Assembly (NCBI RefSeq): GCF_025447595.1
Contig: NZ_JAOEJU010000005.1
Coordinates: forward strand, 62,001-126,000
Direction: 5' to 3'
Source: Pseudomonas koreensis
GTDB taxonomy: Bacteria; Pseudomonadota; Gammaproteobacteria; Pseudomonadales; Pseudomonadaceae
DNA: 64,000 nucleotides
Position 1 is the first letter of the stretch, and every line of letters starts with the position of its first letter. A model generated the notes under the pieces. The model worked only from the letters and a program-made list of their open reading frames with translations. It made no database searches and was not told the origin of the DNA. A program made the translations under genes and the position numbers. Below are positions 1-9,600 of the stretch, piece after piece.

Positions 1-1686
<1,686 letters not shown>

Positions 1687-1687
<1 letters not shown>

Positions 1688-2676
1688 TGCGGTTTGGCTG
1701 GGCCTTGGCGGGTGCGTTGTTGCTGGGTTCGATGACGGTTTCGGCAGAGCCTGTGCAGGAGCTGCGGGTGCTCGCCGAACACCCGGTCGAAGGCATGCGC
1801 GGCGGCAACCTGTCGGGGCTGGCCTTGTGCGGCAATGATCTGTGGACCGTTTCGGATCGCGACGATGATCAGATCTACCGTCTCGATACCCGCGACCCGG
1901 TGTGGCAGGCCACGGCCGTGCGCATCGATCCGCCGAAAGTGCCGGACAGCGGTTTGCCGTGGGGCATCAGTTCGCGCACTTGGGCGGCGTCCTTCGTTCG
2001 TGGTGGGGATCTGGATTTCGAGGGCATCACCTGCGATAGCGCCGGCAACCGCTACATTGTCAGCGAAGCGCACGCGGCCGTGCTGCAAGTGCCGCCGCAA
2101 GGACCGTCGTCGTGGCTGAAAATCTCGCCGATGATGGTTCGCGAAGCGCGGGCCAGCGGGATGTTGCTGCAATTCAACGCGATCTTCGAAGGTCTGGCGA
2201 TCAACCCGGCGGGCGATCAGATGTGGCTGGCTGCCGAGCGGCAAAGCCGTGGTCTGTTGCTGATCAAGCGTCAGCAGACGGTGTGGGATTGTGACGGTCG
2301 CTGCGTGCTGCTCAGCGAGGGCGGGATGGAAATGCAACCGCCGCAGTTTCCCAAAGCCCGTCCGGTCAACCGGGATTTTTCCGACGTGTCCCTGTTTAAC
2401 GGCAAGCTGTTTACCCTTGAACGCAACGCATATCAGATCTGTCGCCGTGATGCGCAGACGGCCAAGGTCGAGCTCTGCTGGTCGTATGCGGCCGAGTTGT
2501 TGCAGGCCAATCGTCGTTACGAGCAGAACTTCGGACTGGAAGAGGCGCTGGTGGTCGATGCTCAGGGTGCCTGGATCGGCGTCGACAACAATTTCGGCCC
2601 GCGCGCCGATGGCGAGGTCCGCCCGATCATCTGGCGCTTCGCCGCGCCTGAGGGCGGCTGGAGCGCCAAGCCATGA
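1687..2676 (+). CDS. Exported esterase-like phytase-family (beta-propeller) protein
   Basis: 329 residues with a clear Sec signal peptide (MRFGWALAGALLLGSMTVSA, cleavage near residue 21). The rest resembles the esterase-like activity of phytase domain: repeated short motifs such as GNLSGLAL, LWTVSDRDD, DLDFEGITC and FEGLAINP are typical of a six-bladed propeller. The likely location is the periplasm; the substrate is unknown. It starts inside the parE stop and ends inside the start of the next gene, so it is part of the parE-parC transcription unit. The link to topoisomerase IV is positional only. The family call comes from motif recall; the enzymatic activity is inferred. Confidence 0.8.
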
Positions 2677-3197
2677 GCCAGCAACCGCCGGGCAAACGTG
2701 CCGGTCGGGTGCTGATGATTCTGGCCTGGTGCGCAGCGCTGTTTCTGGCCACACGTTTTTTCGGCCAGTGGGAAGAGCGCCAGCAGAACCCGAATGTGGT
2801 GGTCAGCTCGGAGCAGGGCGATGGTTTTATTGAAGTGAAACTGGCAAGTAATGCCCAAGGGCATTTTGTCGTCAGTGGCCAGATCAACGGACAGCCGGTG
2901 GAGTTCATGCTCGACACCGGCGCGACCGACGTGGCAATCCCGGCCGAGGTGGCGAAAAACCTCCGGCTGGAAGAAGGTTTCGGTGTGACCCTGAGCACGG
3001 CCAATGGCCTGAGCCAGGGCTATCGCACCCGTATCGACCGCCTGCAACTGGGCGACATCGTGCTGCGGGACGTCCGCGCACTGGTGGCGCCGGGGCTGCA
3101 TGGCGATCAGGTGCTGCTCGGCATGAGCGCCCTGAACAAACTTGAATTTACTCAGCGCGGCGGCACCATGCTGCTGCGCCAGACAACGAACCGATGA
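2673..3197 (+). CDS. Membrane-anchored retropepsin-like aspartic protease (TIGR02281 type)
   Basis: 174 residues. An N-terminal membrane anchor (about residues 12-30) is followed by a single aspartic-protease domain of clan AA, with the catalytic motif [11 protein letters not shown] near residue 90 and the later hydrophobic [12 protein letters not shown] element. One domain means it should act as a dimer, like retroviral proteases, with the active site on the periplasmic side. The ATG overlaps the preceding stop by four bases (ATGA), and parC begins eight bases after its stop. The substrate is unknown; bacterial members of this family are poorly characterised. Confidence 0.82.
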   Translation: MSQQPPGKRAGRVLMILAWCAALFLATRFFGQWEERQQNPNVVVSSEQGDGFIEVKLASNAQGHFVVSGQINGQPVEFMLDTGATDVAIPAEVAKNLRLEEGFGVTLSTANGLSQGYRTRIDRLQLGDIVLRDVRALVAPGLHGDQVLLGMSALNKLEFTQRGGTMLLRQTTNR

Positions 3198-3204
3198 GGC
3201 CCGC

Positions 3205-5469
3205 ATGAGCGATAACCTTGCAGACAGCTTAGATGGCGTAGAACGCCGGTCGCTGGCTGACTTCACCGAAAATGCCTACCTCAACTACTCCATGTACGTG
3301 ATCATGGACCGTGCCCTGCCGCATATCGGCGACGGTCTGAAACCGGTACAGCGGCGTATCGTCTACGCCATGAGCGAGCTGGGGCTGGATGCCGATTCCA
3401 AACACAAGAAGTCGGCGCGTACCGTCGGCGACGTGCTCGGCAAGTTCCACCCGCACGGCGACTCGGCGTGCTACGAAGCGATGGTGCTGATGGCCCAGCC
3501 GTTCAGCTATCGCTACACGCTGGTGGACGGCCAGGGCAACTGGGGGGCGCCGGACGATCCCAAGTCCTTCGCCGCCATGCGTTACACCGAAGCGCGGCTG
3601 TCGCGTTATTCCGAAGTGCTGCTCAGCGAACTGGGCCAGGGCACCGCAGACTGGGGCCCGAACTTCGACGGTACGCTGCAGGAACCTTTGGTGTTGCCGG
3701 CACGTTTGCCGAACATCCTGCTCAACGGCACCACCGGTATCGCCGTGGGTATGGCCACCGACGTGCCGCCGCACAACCTGCGCGAAGTCGCCACCGCCTG
3801 CGTGCGCCTGCTCGATGAGCCGAAAGCCACGGTCGAACAGCTCTGCGAACATATTCAGGGCCCGGATTACCCGACCGAAGCGGAAATCATCACGCCGCGC
3901 GCCGACCTGCTGAAAATGTACGAAACCGGCAAGGGCTCGGTGCGCATGCGCGCCGTGTACCACGTCGAGGACGGCGACATCATCGTCACCGCGTTGCCGC
4001 ACCAGGTCTCCGGGGCCAAGGTGCTGGAACAGATCGCCGCCCTGATGCAGGCCAAACCGTCGAAAGCGCCACAGATCGCCGATCTTCGCGACGAATCCGA
4101 CCACGAAAACCCGTGCCGCATCGTGATCATTCCGGTCAACAGCCGTGTCGATCACGAAGCGCTGATGCAGCATCTGTTCGCCAGCACCGAGCTGGAGTCG
4201 ACCTACCGGGTCAACGTCAACATCATCGGTCTGGACGGCAAGCCGCAGCTGAAAAACCTGCGAGCGTTGCTGGTGGAGTGGCTGGAGTTCCGCGTGCTGA
4301 CCGTGCGTCGCCGCCTGCAATTCCGTCTCGACAAAGTCGAGCGTCGCCTGCACCTGTTGGACGGTTTGCTGATTGCCTACCTCAACCTGGATGAAGTGAT
4401 TCATATCATCCGTACGGAGGAGCATCCGAAGGCCAAGCTGATCGAGCGTTTTGCTCTGAGCGAAATCCAGGCCGACTACATCCTCGACACCCGTCTGCGT
4501 CAGTTGGCGCGACTGGAAGAGATGAAGTTGCGCGACGAGCAGGACGAACTGCTCAAGGAGCAGGCCAAGCTGCAAGCCCTGCTGGGCAGCGAAGCCAAGC
4601 TGAAGAAGCTGGTGCGCAGCGAACTGCTGAAAGATGCCGAAACCTATGGCGATGACCGTCGGTCGCCAATCGTCGAGCGTGCTGAAGCCAAGGCTTTGAC
4701 CGAACACGATCTGCTGCCGAACGAGAAAGTGACAGTCGTGCTGTCGGAAAAAGGCTGGATCCGTTCGGCCAAGGGCCACGAGATCGACGCCACCGGTCTG
4801 TCGTACAAGGCTGGCGATGGCTTCAAGACGTCGGCGGCGGGGCGTTCGAACCAGTCCGCCGTGGTCATCGACTCCACAGGCCGCAGTTACTCGCTGGCCA
4901 CCCACACCCTGCCATCGGCACGGGGCCAGGGCGAGCCGTTGACCGGCCGTCTGACGCCGCCACCGGGTGCAACGTTTGAATGTGTGCTGATGCCGGAAGA
5001 TGACGGGTTGTACGTGATCGCTTCCGACGCCGGTTACGGTTTCGTGGTAAAGGGTGAGGACCTGCAAGCCAAGAACAAGGCCGGCAAGGCCCTGCTGAGT
5101 CTGCCGAACAACGCCAAGGTGATTGCGCCACGTCCGGTGGCCGACCGTGAACAGAACTGGCTGGCATCGGTGACGACCGAGGGTCGCCTGCTGATCTTCA
5201 AGATCAGCGATCTGCCACAATTAGGTAAGGGCAAAGGCAACAAGATCATCGGTATTTCCGGTGAGCGTGTGGCCAGTCGCGAAGAATATGTCACGGACAT
5301 CGCGGTTCTACCGGAAGGCGCGACCTTGGTGCTGCAGGCCGGAAAACGAACCTTGTCGCTCAAGGCTGACGACCTCGAACACTACAAGGGTGAACGTGGT
5401 CGTCGTGGCAATAAACTGCCACGGGGCTTCCAGCGAGTGGATGCGCTGCTCGTCGAAAACCTCAATTAA
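3205..5469 (+). CDS. parC: DNA topoisomerase IV subunit A
   Basis: 754-residue breakage-reunion subunit, the family length in Pseudomonas. The start is the ATG giving [19 protein letters not shown]; an upstream in-frame ATG lies inside the protease gene and was rejected. The catalytic tyrosine is Y127 ([10 protein letters not shown]). The quinolone-resistance-determining region [11 protein letters not shown] carries Ser87, the susceptible-type residue. The C-terminal part is the ParC beta-pinwheel. It ends a compact parE-X-Y-parC unit. A strong hairpin without a T-tract follows at 5535-5569. Confidence 0.97.
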   Translation: MSDNLADSLDGVERRSLADFTENAYLNYSMYVIMDRALPHIGDGLKPVQRRIVYAMSELGLDADSKHKKSARTVGDVLGKFHPHGDSACYEAMVLMAQPFSYRYTLVDGQGNWGAPDDPKSFAAMRYTEARLSRYSEVLLSELGQGTADWGPNFDGTLQEPLVLPARLPNILLNGTTGIAVGMATDVPPHNLREVATACVRLLDEPKATVEQLCEHIQGPDYPTEAEIITPRADLLKMYETGKGSVRMRAVYHVEDGDIIVTALPHQVSGAKVLEQIAALMQAKPSKAPQIADLRDESDHENPCRIVIIPVNSRVDHEALMQHLFASTELESTYRVNVNIIGLDGKPQLKNLRALLVEWLEFRVLTVRRRLQFRLDKVERRLHLLDGLLIAYLNLDEVIHIIRTEEHPKAKLIERFALSEIQADYILDTRLRQLARLEEMKLRDEQDELLKEQAKLQALLGSEAKLKKLVRSELLKDAETYGDDRRSPIVERAEAKALTEHDLLPNEKVTVVLSEKGWIRSAKGHEIDATGLSYKAGDGFKTSAAGRSNQSAVVIDSTGRSYSLATHTLPSARGQGEPLTGRLTPPPGATFECVLMPEDDGLYVIASDAGYGFVVKGEDLQAKNKAGKALLSLPNNAKVIAPRPVADREQNWLASVTTEGRLLIFKISDLPQLGKGKGNKIIGISGERVASREEYVTDIAVLPEGATLVLQAGKRTLSLKADDLEHYKGERGRRGNKLPRGFQRVDALLVENLN

Positions 5470-5534
5470 GCGGCCAATGGGGGATTCGCACTCCTTTCTC
5501 TGGTGGAGAAAATGAGTGAGAACGCCTCTCTAGA

Positions 5535-5569
5535 GCGTCCGATCTACGATTTAACCCGTAGATCGACGC
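5535..5569. other. Perfect-stem hairpin just after parC
   Basis: CGATCTACG (5540-5548) and CGTAGATCG (5557-5565) form a 9-bp perfect stem with an 8-nt loop. The stem extends by GCGT/ACGC across one bulged base. An adjacent 8-bp palindrome CTCTAGAG sits at 5528-5535. No T-run follows, so it is not a typical intrinsic terminator. It could be an mRNA 3'-end stabiliser, a protein site or part of a small RNA. Confidence 0.55.
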
Positions 5570-5698
5570 TTTGGCGCTGGAGTCGGAACGCATATTCACG
5601 GATGATATGGCCTTTCCAAGCGCCGGCGTGGCCGAGCGTTCTTCATATTTATTGAGTATTTTCACTGTGGTCAGCCTTGTGGCGACCACCTGGACGGG

Positions 5699-6412
5699 AT
5701 GATGACTTCTCTGCGCCCCCTTATTTTCCTGCTCGCCGGCGTTCTTGGCCTGGCGGGTTGCAGCGTTCACCAGCCGGTGTCGCTGTATCAGCTGGACAGC
5801 GGAAGTCCGGCTCAGCCTGCGCAAAGCTCAGGCATGGCAGTTTTGCTGGGACCTGTGGTAGTTGCCGACTATCTGCAACGTGAAACCCTGTTGCAGCGCC
5901 AACCGGACGGTAGTCTGCAAGCCTCGATCGATGGTCGCTGGGCCGGCAGTCTGTCGTCGGACATCGATCAGTTGCTGTTGCGTCAGGTTGCCGGGCATCT
6001 GGACAGTCAGCGGGTCGTTCTGTCACCGGCCACCACGGGGTTCACCCCGGATGTGCAAGTGCTGTTGACCATCACCCGCCTCGATTCGGGTGAAAAACAG
6101 CCGGCAATTCTCGATGCACAATGGCGTCTGATCGACCGTCGTGGCCAGGTGCGGGACAACCGGATCGTCCATCTGCAAGAATTGCACAGTGGCGGGACGG
6201 CTTCGCAGGTTCAGGCCCAGGGCATCTTGCTGCAACGCCTGGCCGAACAACTCTCGGTCGCGCTCAAACCGCTGGCCAACCAGCCACCGGTCGCCGAGGC
6301 ACCGCGCAAACCGGCACCGAAACCAGCCGCGCCGGCGGCTGAAGCCGAGAAGCAGCCGAAGATCCCGATGGCTTCACCGATTCGTACGGATATGGAAGTG
6401 TTTCGCTTCTGA
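5699..6412 (+). CDS. pqiC: PqiC/YmbA-type ABC-transport auxiliary lipoprotein
   Basis: 237 residues with a lipoprotein signal ending in the lipobox LAGC (Cys about residue 21), so probably an outer-membrane lipoprotein facing the periplasm. The body (VSLYQLDSG, VVVADYLQRETLLQR, SSDIDQLLLRQVAGHL) matches the PqiC/YmbA (formerly DUF330) family, the lipoprotein partner of MCE-type lipid transporters such as PqiAB. No pqiA or pqiB lies beside it. The Pro/Ala/Lys-rich tail is low complexity. Two ATGs are adjacent; the first is used. The gene stands 230 bases from parC and is followed by a good terminator. Confidence 0.85.
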   Translation: MMTSLRPLIFLLAGVLGLAGCSVHQPVSLYQLDSGSPAQPAQSSGMAVLLGPVVVADYLQRETLLQRQPDGSLQASIDGRWAGSLSSDIDQLLLRQVAGHLDSQRVVLSPATTGFTPDVQVLLTITRLDSGEKQPAILDAQWRLIDRRGQVRDNRIVHLQELHSGGTASQVQAQGILLQRLAEQLSVALKPLANQPPVAEAPRKPAPKPAAPAAEAEKQPKIPMASPIRTDMEVFRF

Positions 6413-6430
6413 GTCTGGCTTGAGTCAAGA

Positions 6431-6460
6431 CAAAGCCCGCCTTGTGCGGGCTTTGTTGTG
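6431..6460 (+). terminator. Intrinsic terminator of pqiC
   Basis: CAAAGCCCGC (6431-6440) pairs with GCGGGCTTTG (6446-6455) over a 5-nt loop, followed by a T-rich stretch. Confidence 0.85.
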
Positions 6461-6497
6461 TCTGGTGGCGGGATCTCTACGGTATGGCAGCTGGCCT

Positions 6498-6554
6498 CTT
6501 CGCGAGCAGGCTCGCTCCCACAGGAAGTGTGGGAGCTGGCCTGCTCGCGAAGGG
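6498..6554. repeat. REP inverted pair (REPIN-like) 1
   Basis: Copy 1 at 6498-6522 (TTCGCGAGCAGGCTCGCTCC core) and an inverted copy at 6528-6553 are separated by only 5 bases. The second copy has GCTGGC where the family has GCGAGC, so it is slightly degenerate. It lies between the convergent pqiC and ytjB-like genes. Confidence 0.85.
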
Positions 6555-6569
6555 GCTGGCACAGGCAAC

Positions 6570-6606
6570 AAAAAGCCCGCAGACAATCGCGTGTCTGCGG
6601 GCTTCA
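6570..6606 (-). terminator. Intrinsic terminator of the YtjB-like gene
   Basis: GCCCGCAGAC (6575-6584) pairs with GTCTGCGGGC (6593-6602). On the minus strand the hairpin is followed by a run of T (the A-run at 6570-6574). Confidence 0.85.
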
Positions 6607-6624
6607 TCGTTTCTGGGCTAACGC

Positions 6625-8133
6625 TTATACCCGGCGTTCATGCATACGCGCCAGTTGCCGCTCGAGCATCGACGGATAAGGCTCCATCAACCGCTCCACA
6701 CAGCAGGCACCCTCAGGGCTGGCGATCGGACGGATCCGCGCGCGCTGGCGGATCAGCGTGTCGTCACCGATCTTGCGCTCGACCAGCAGCAGGTTGCGGC
6801 TGTGTTGCGACAGCGCCAGGGCATCCTGGGCGGAGTCGGTCAGCAGCAGATCTATCTGGCTCAGGCCGAACAGCTCGTCGCCGAGGGTCAGGCCCAGCTG
6901 CAATTGCAGGGTGATGCCGCTGTCGGCGACTTCGATCTGCAACTGGTGGCCCAGCGCCCGCAACAGCTCGCCGCAGCAGATGGCATTGGTCAGGTAATCG
7001 TCGCCGCTGTCTTCGGTGTGGAACAACATCAGCGTGCTGCCGTCGTTCAGGGTCTCGATTTCGCCCTGATACAGCGACGCGGCCTGCTCCAGGCAGTCGC
7101 GATAGCGATCCTGCAACTCTTCCAGACGTGCACGCGGCAAACGGCGCAGTTGTTCTTGCGAGCCCAGTTGTACCGCCAGCACCGCCGTGTGTTGCGGCAC
7201 GCTTGGAGTTGGTCGGCGCACCGCCGGTTGTGCGGTTTCGTCCAGCGACTCGTCACGCAGATCGGCGAACGGGTCTTCGTCATCGTCGTCTTCAACGGTG
7301 CTGACCACATGGCGTGGCGCAGGCTTCTGCGCGGCCATCGGGCGGCTTTCGTCGAAACTCGGATCACGCAGGTTACGCACTTCGAATTCCGGCTCGTCGT
7401 CTTCGAACTCGGGTTCTGGCTCGGGCTCCGGTTCGGCCGGCTCCGGGGCGTAGTTGGCGTGCAACTGGCGGGCAAGATCGCCGATCTCGTCCTGACGCTC
7501 GATCCCCGGCGTGTATTCGTCGATCCGGCGCAGCCACACGCGCAGTTGCAGCAGCGGCGTGGAAATGTGCCGGCCCAGACGCAGGCTCAGGGCCAGGGAC
7601 AGTGCCAGCAGGATCGCACTCAGAATGCCCATGCTTTGCAGGCTGATGGTCATCGGCTGCTGGAACTGATCCATGTCCAGGCTGATGCGCAGTTGCCCGG
7701 CGGTCACGTCCTGGAAGGTGATCTTGCTCTCGTACATGCCCTCGGCTTCGCCCAGCAGGCCGTGCTTGGGCCGCTGACCGGACTCGGCGAGGATGCGGTT
7801 GTCCACGCTGTAGATGGCGGCGTGAGCCACCAGCTTGTTCTTGGTCAGGTTATTGAGCAGCACGTTGAGGCTGAGGATGTCGTTGGACACCAGCAACTCG
7901 GTGGCGGAGGTGGCTGTCTGCGTGGTCAGGCTTTCGCCCAGCGCATCGGCCTGCTCGTGCATGGCCTGCTTGAACTGCAGGCCCATCACGCAGGCATAGA
8001 TCACCAGGGCCAGGGCGACCAGGATCACGTTATGGCTGGCAATGCGCAATGCAATCGGTACACGGCGGTGGCGCAGTGCACGGAAGATCAGCAGAAAGAA
8101 GTTATCGGTTTTAACTGGCGTGGGCCGGTTCAC
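6625..8133 (-). CDS. YtjB/Smp (AhpA-type) family membrane protein
   Basis: 502 residues read from a GTG start (MNRPTPVKTDNFFLLIFRAL). Two membrane segments (about 30-50 and 165-190) flank a periplasmic sensor-like loop of about 110 residues. After the second segment comes a HAMP-like stretch (RLGRHISTPLLQLR), a very acidic low-complexity linker (about residues 233-250, mostly Glu/Pro/Asp), then a globular C-terminal domain. E. coli ytjB (smp) also sits beside serB, and the divergent serB here supports that family assignment. Function is unknown. The extended acidic linker and C-terminal domain make it much longer than enterobacterial Smp. Confidence 0.75.
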   Translation of the reverse strand: MNRPTPVKTDNFFLLIFRALRHRRVPIALRIASHNVILVALALVIYACVMGLQFKQAMHEQADALGESLTTQTATSATELLVSNDILSLNVLLNNLTKNKLVAHAAIYSVDNRILAESGQRPKHGLLGEAEGMYESKITFQDVTAGQLRISLDMDQFQQPMTISLQSMGILSAILLALSLALSLRLGRHISTPLLQLRVWLRRIDEYTPGIERQDEIGDLARQLHANYAPEPAEPEPEPEPEFEDDEPEFEVRNLRDPSFDESRPMAAQKPAPRHVVSTVEDDDDEDPFADLRDESLDETAQPAVRRPTPSVPQHTAVLAVQLGSQEQLRRLPRARLEELQDRYRDCLEQAASLYQGEIETLNDGSTLMLFHTEDSGDDYLTNAICCGELLRALGHQLQIEVADSGITLQLQLGLTLGDELFGLSQIDLLLTDSAQDALALSQHSRNLLLVERKIGDDTLIRQRARIRPIASPEGACCVERLMEPYPSMLERQLARMHERRV

Positions 8134-8168
8134 TGAGCTCGGCTCTTTTGTCCGTGAAGTTGACGCGC

Positions 8169-8197
8169 AGTATAGCGACAGGCCCTAGACCGGCAAA
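8169..8197 (-). promoter_or_regulatory. Candidate sigma-70 promoter of the YtjB-like gene
   Basis: On the minus strand TTTGCC (8192-8197), a 17-base spacer and TATACT (8169-8174) precede the GTG at 8133. The -10 is good and the -35 weak. Confidence 0.4.
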
Positions 8198-8231
8198 GCG
8201 CTGGCGGTGCCCGATGGTCACTGAAAGTGGG

Positions 8232-8237
8232 TAGAAT
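8232..8237 (+). promoter_or_regulatory. Candidate -10 element for serB
   Basis: TAGAAT lies about 30 bases before the TTG start. No convincing -35 hexamer was found at the right distance. Confidence 0.3.
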
Positions 8238-8267
8238 GCGGTTTTTTTCCAGTTGCGGGGGTGCGCG

Positions 8268-9482
8268 TTGCGCGAAATCGTCCTGATTAACATCACGGGA
8301 GTCGACCGTCCGGGTCTGACGGCAGCCATTACCGGTGTTCTGGCCCAGGGTGGTGTGAATATCCTCGACATCGGTCAGGCGGTGATTCACGACATGCTGT
8401 CGTTCGGCATCCTCGTGGAAATTCCCGACTCCGAGCAAGGCAAGTCGGTGCTCAAGGACATCCTGTTCAAGGGCTATGAGCTCGACCAGCAGGTGCGCTT
8501 CACCCCGGTGTCCGAAGAGGATTACCAGCAATGGGTGGGCAATCAGGGCAAGAAACGCCACATCGTTACCCTGCTGACCCGCAAGGTCACCGCCGGCCAG
8601 TTGCAGGCTGTGAGCTCGATCACCGCCAAATACGGCCTGAACATCGACCACATCGACCGTCTGTCGGGTCGTATGCCACTGGACACGCCGGCCGACAAGG
8701 GCAAGGGCTGCATCGAATTCTCCGTGCGTGGCGAAGCCGACGATCCGCAGGCCTTGCGCGCCGAATTCCTCAGCGTTGCTCAGGAACTGAACGTCGACAT
8801 CGCTTTTCAGGAAGATTCGCTGTTCCGTCGCAACCGTCGTCTGGCCGTGTTCGACATGGACTCGACCCTGATCGAAGCCGAAGTCATCGATGAACTGGCC
8901 AAAGCCGCAGGTGTCGGCGACCAGGTTTCGCAAATCACCGAGCGGGCAATGGCCGGCGAGCTGGACTTTCGCGCCAGCTTCAAGGAGCGTCTGGCGCTGC
9001 TCAAGGGCCTCGATGTCAGCGTACTTGATTCGATCGGCGCCTCGCTGCGCCTGACCGAAGGCGCTGAAACCCTGTTCGCCGAACTCAAGCGCCTGGGCTA
9101 CAAGACCGCGATCCTGTCGGGCGGCTTCACCTACTTCGCCAAGCAGTTGCAGGCCAAACTCGGCATCGATTACGTGTTCGCCAACGAACTGGAAGTGGTC
9201 GACGGCAAATGCACCGGCGTGGCGATCGAGCCGATCGTCGATGCCCAGCGCAAGGCCGATCTGCTGAAGCAGCTGGCTGAAAAAGAAGGTTTGCGTCTGG
9301 AACAGACCATCGCCGTGGGCGATGGCGCCAACGACCTGCCGATGCTGGCGATTGCCGGTCTGGGCGTGGCGTTCCGCGCCAAGCCGTTGGTCAAGCAGTC
9401 GGCGAAACAAGCGATTTCCACCCTCGGGCTGGATGGCGTGCTTTATCTGCTGGGCTTCCGGGATCGCGACGGGCAGCTCTGA
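8268..9482 (+). CDS. serB: Phosphoserine phosphatase
   Basis: 404 residues. It makes L-serine from O-phosphoserine, the last step of serine synthesis. The start is the TTG at 8268 (MREIVLINITGVDRPG), preceded by the G-rich stretch GCGGGGG as ribosome site; an in-frame TTG 15 bases upstream has no such site. Two tandem ACT-like domains (about 1-180) precede the HAD phosphatase domain with motif I DMDSTLIEAE, motif II SGGFT and motif IV GDGANDLPML. Divergent from the YtjB-like gene, an arrangement also seen near serB in E. coli. A 77-bp REP palindrome follows. Confidence 0.96.
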   Translation: MREIVLINITGVDRPGLTAAITGVLAQGGVNILDIGQAVIHDMLSFGILVEIPDSEQGKSVLKDILFKGYELDQQVRFTPVSEEDYQQWVGNQGKKRHIVTLLTRKVTAGQLQAVSSITAKYGLNIDHIDRLSGRMPLDTPADKGKGCIEFSVRGEADDPQALRAEFLSVAQELNVDIAFQEDSLFRRNRRLAVFDMDSTLIEAEVIDELAKAAGVGDQVSQITERAMAGELDFRASFKERLALLKGLDVSVLDSIGASLRLTEGAETLFAELKRLGYKTAILSGGFTYFAKQLQAKLGIDYVFANELEVVDGKCTGVAIEPIVDAQRKADLLKQLAEKEGLRLEQTIAVGDGANDLPMLAIAGLGVAFRAKPLVKQSAKQAISTLGLDGVLYLLGFRDRDGQL

Positions 9483-9501
9483 AAGCTCTGCCGCCAGAGC
9501 T

Positions 9502-9578
9502 GCCCCCTTCGCGAGCAAGCTCGCTCCCACATTGGAATGCATTTCAAATGTGGGAGCGAGCTTGCTCGCGAAGGGGGC
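9502..9578. repeat. REP inverted pair 2 with perfect 32-bp arms
   Basis: Bases 9502-9533 and 9547-9578 are exact reverse complements around a 13-base centre. Each arm holds the REP core GCGAGCAAGCTCGCTCCCAC. It separates convergent serB and the PilZ-like gene and should form a very stable hairpin in both transcripts, so it may also act as a bidirectional 3' end. Confidence 0.9.
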
Positions 9579-9600
9579 GCCCCGGATTATCCGACTCCAC

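Noticed and set aside
5512..5655. 47-codon ORF (MSENASLERPIYDLTRRSTL...) between parC and pqiC with GGTGGAG upstream
   Set aside because: It uses several codons rare in this genome (CTA, TTA, AGA, ATA) and overlaps a strong hairpin, so non-coding structure is the better explanation.
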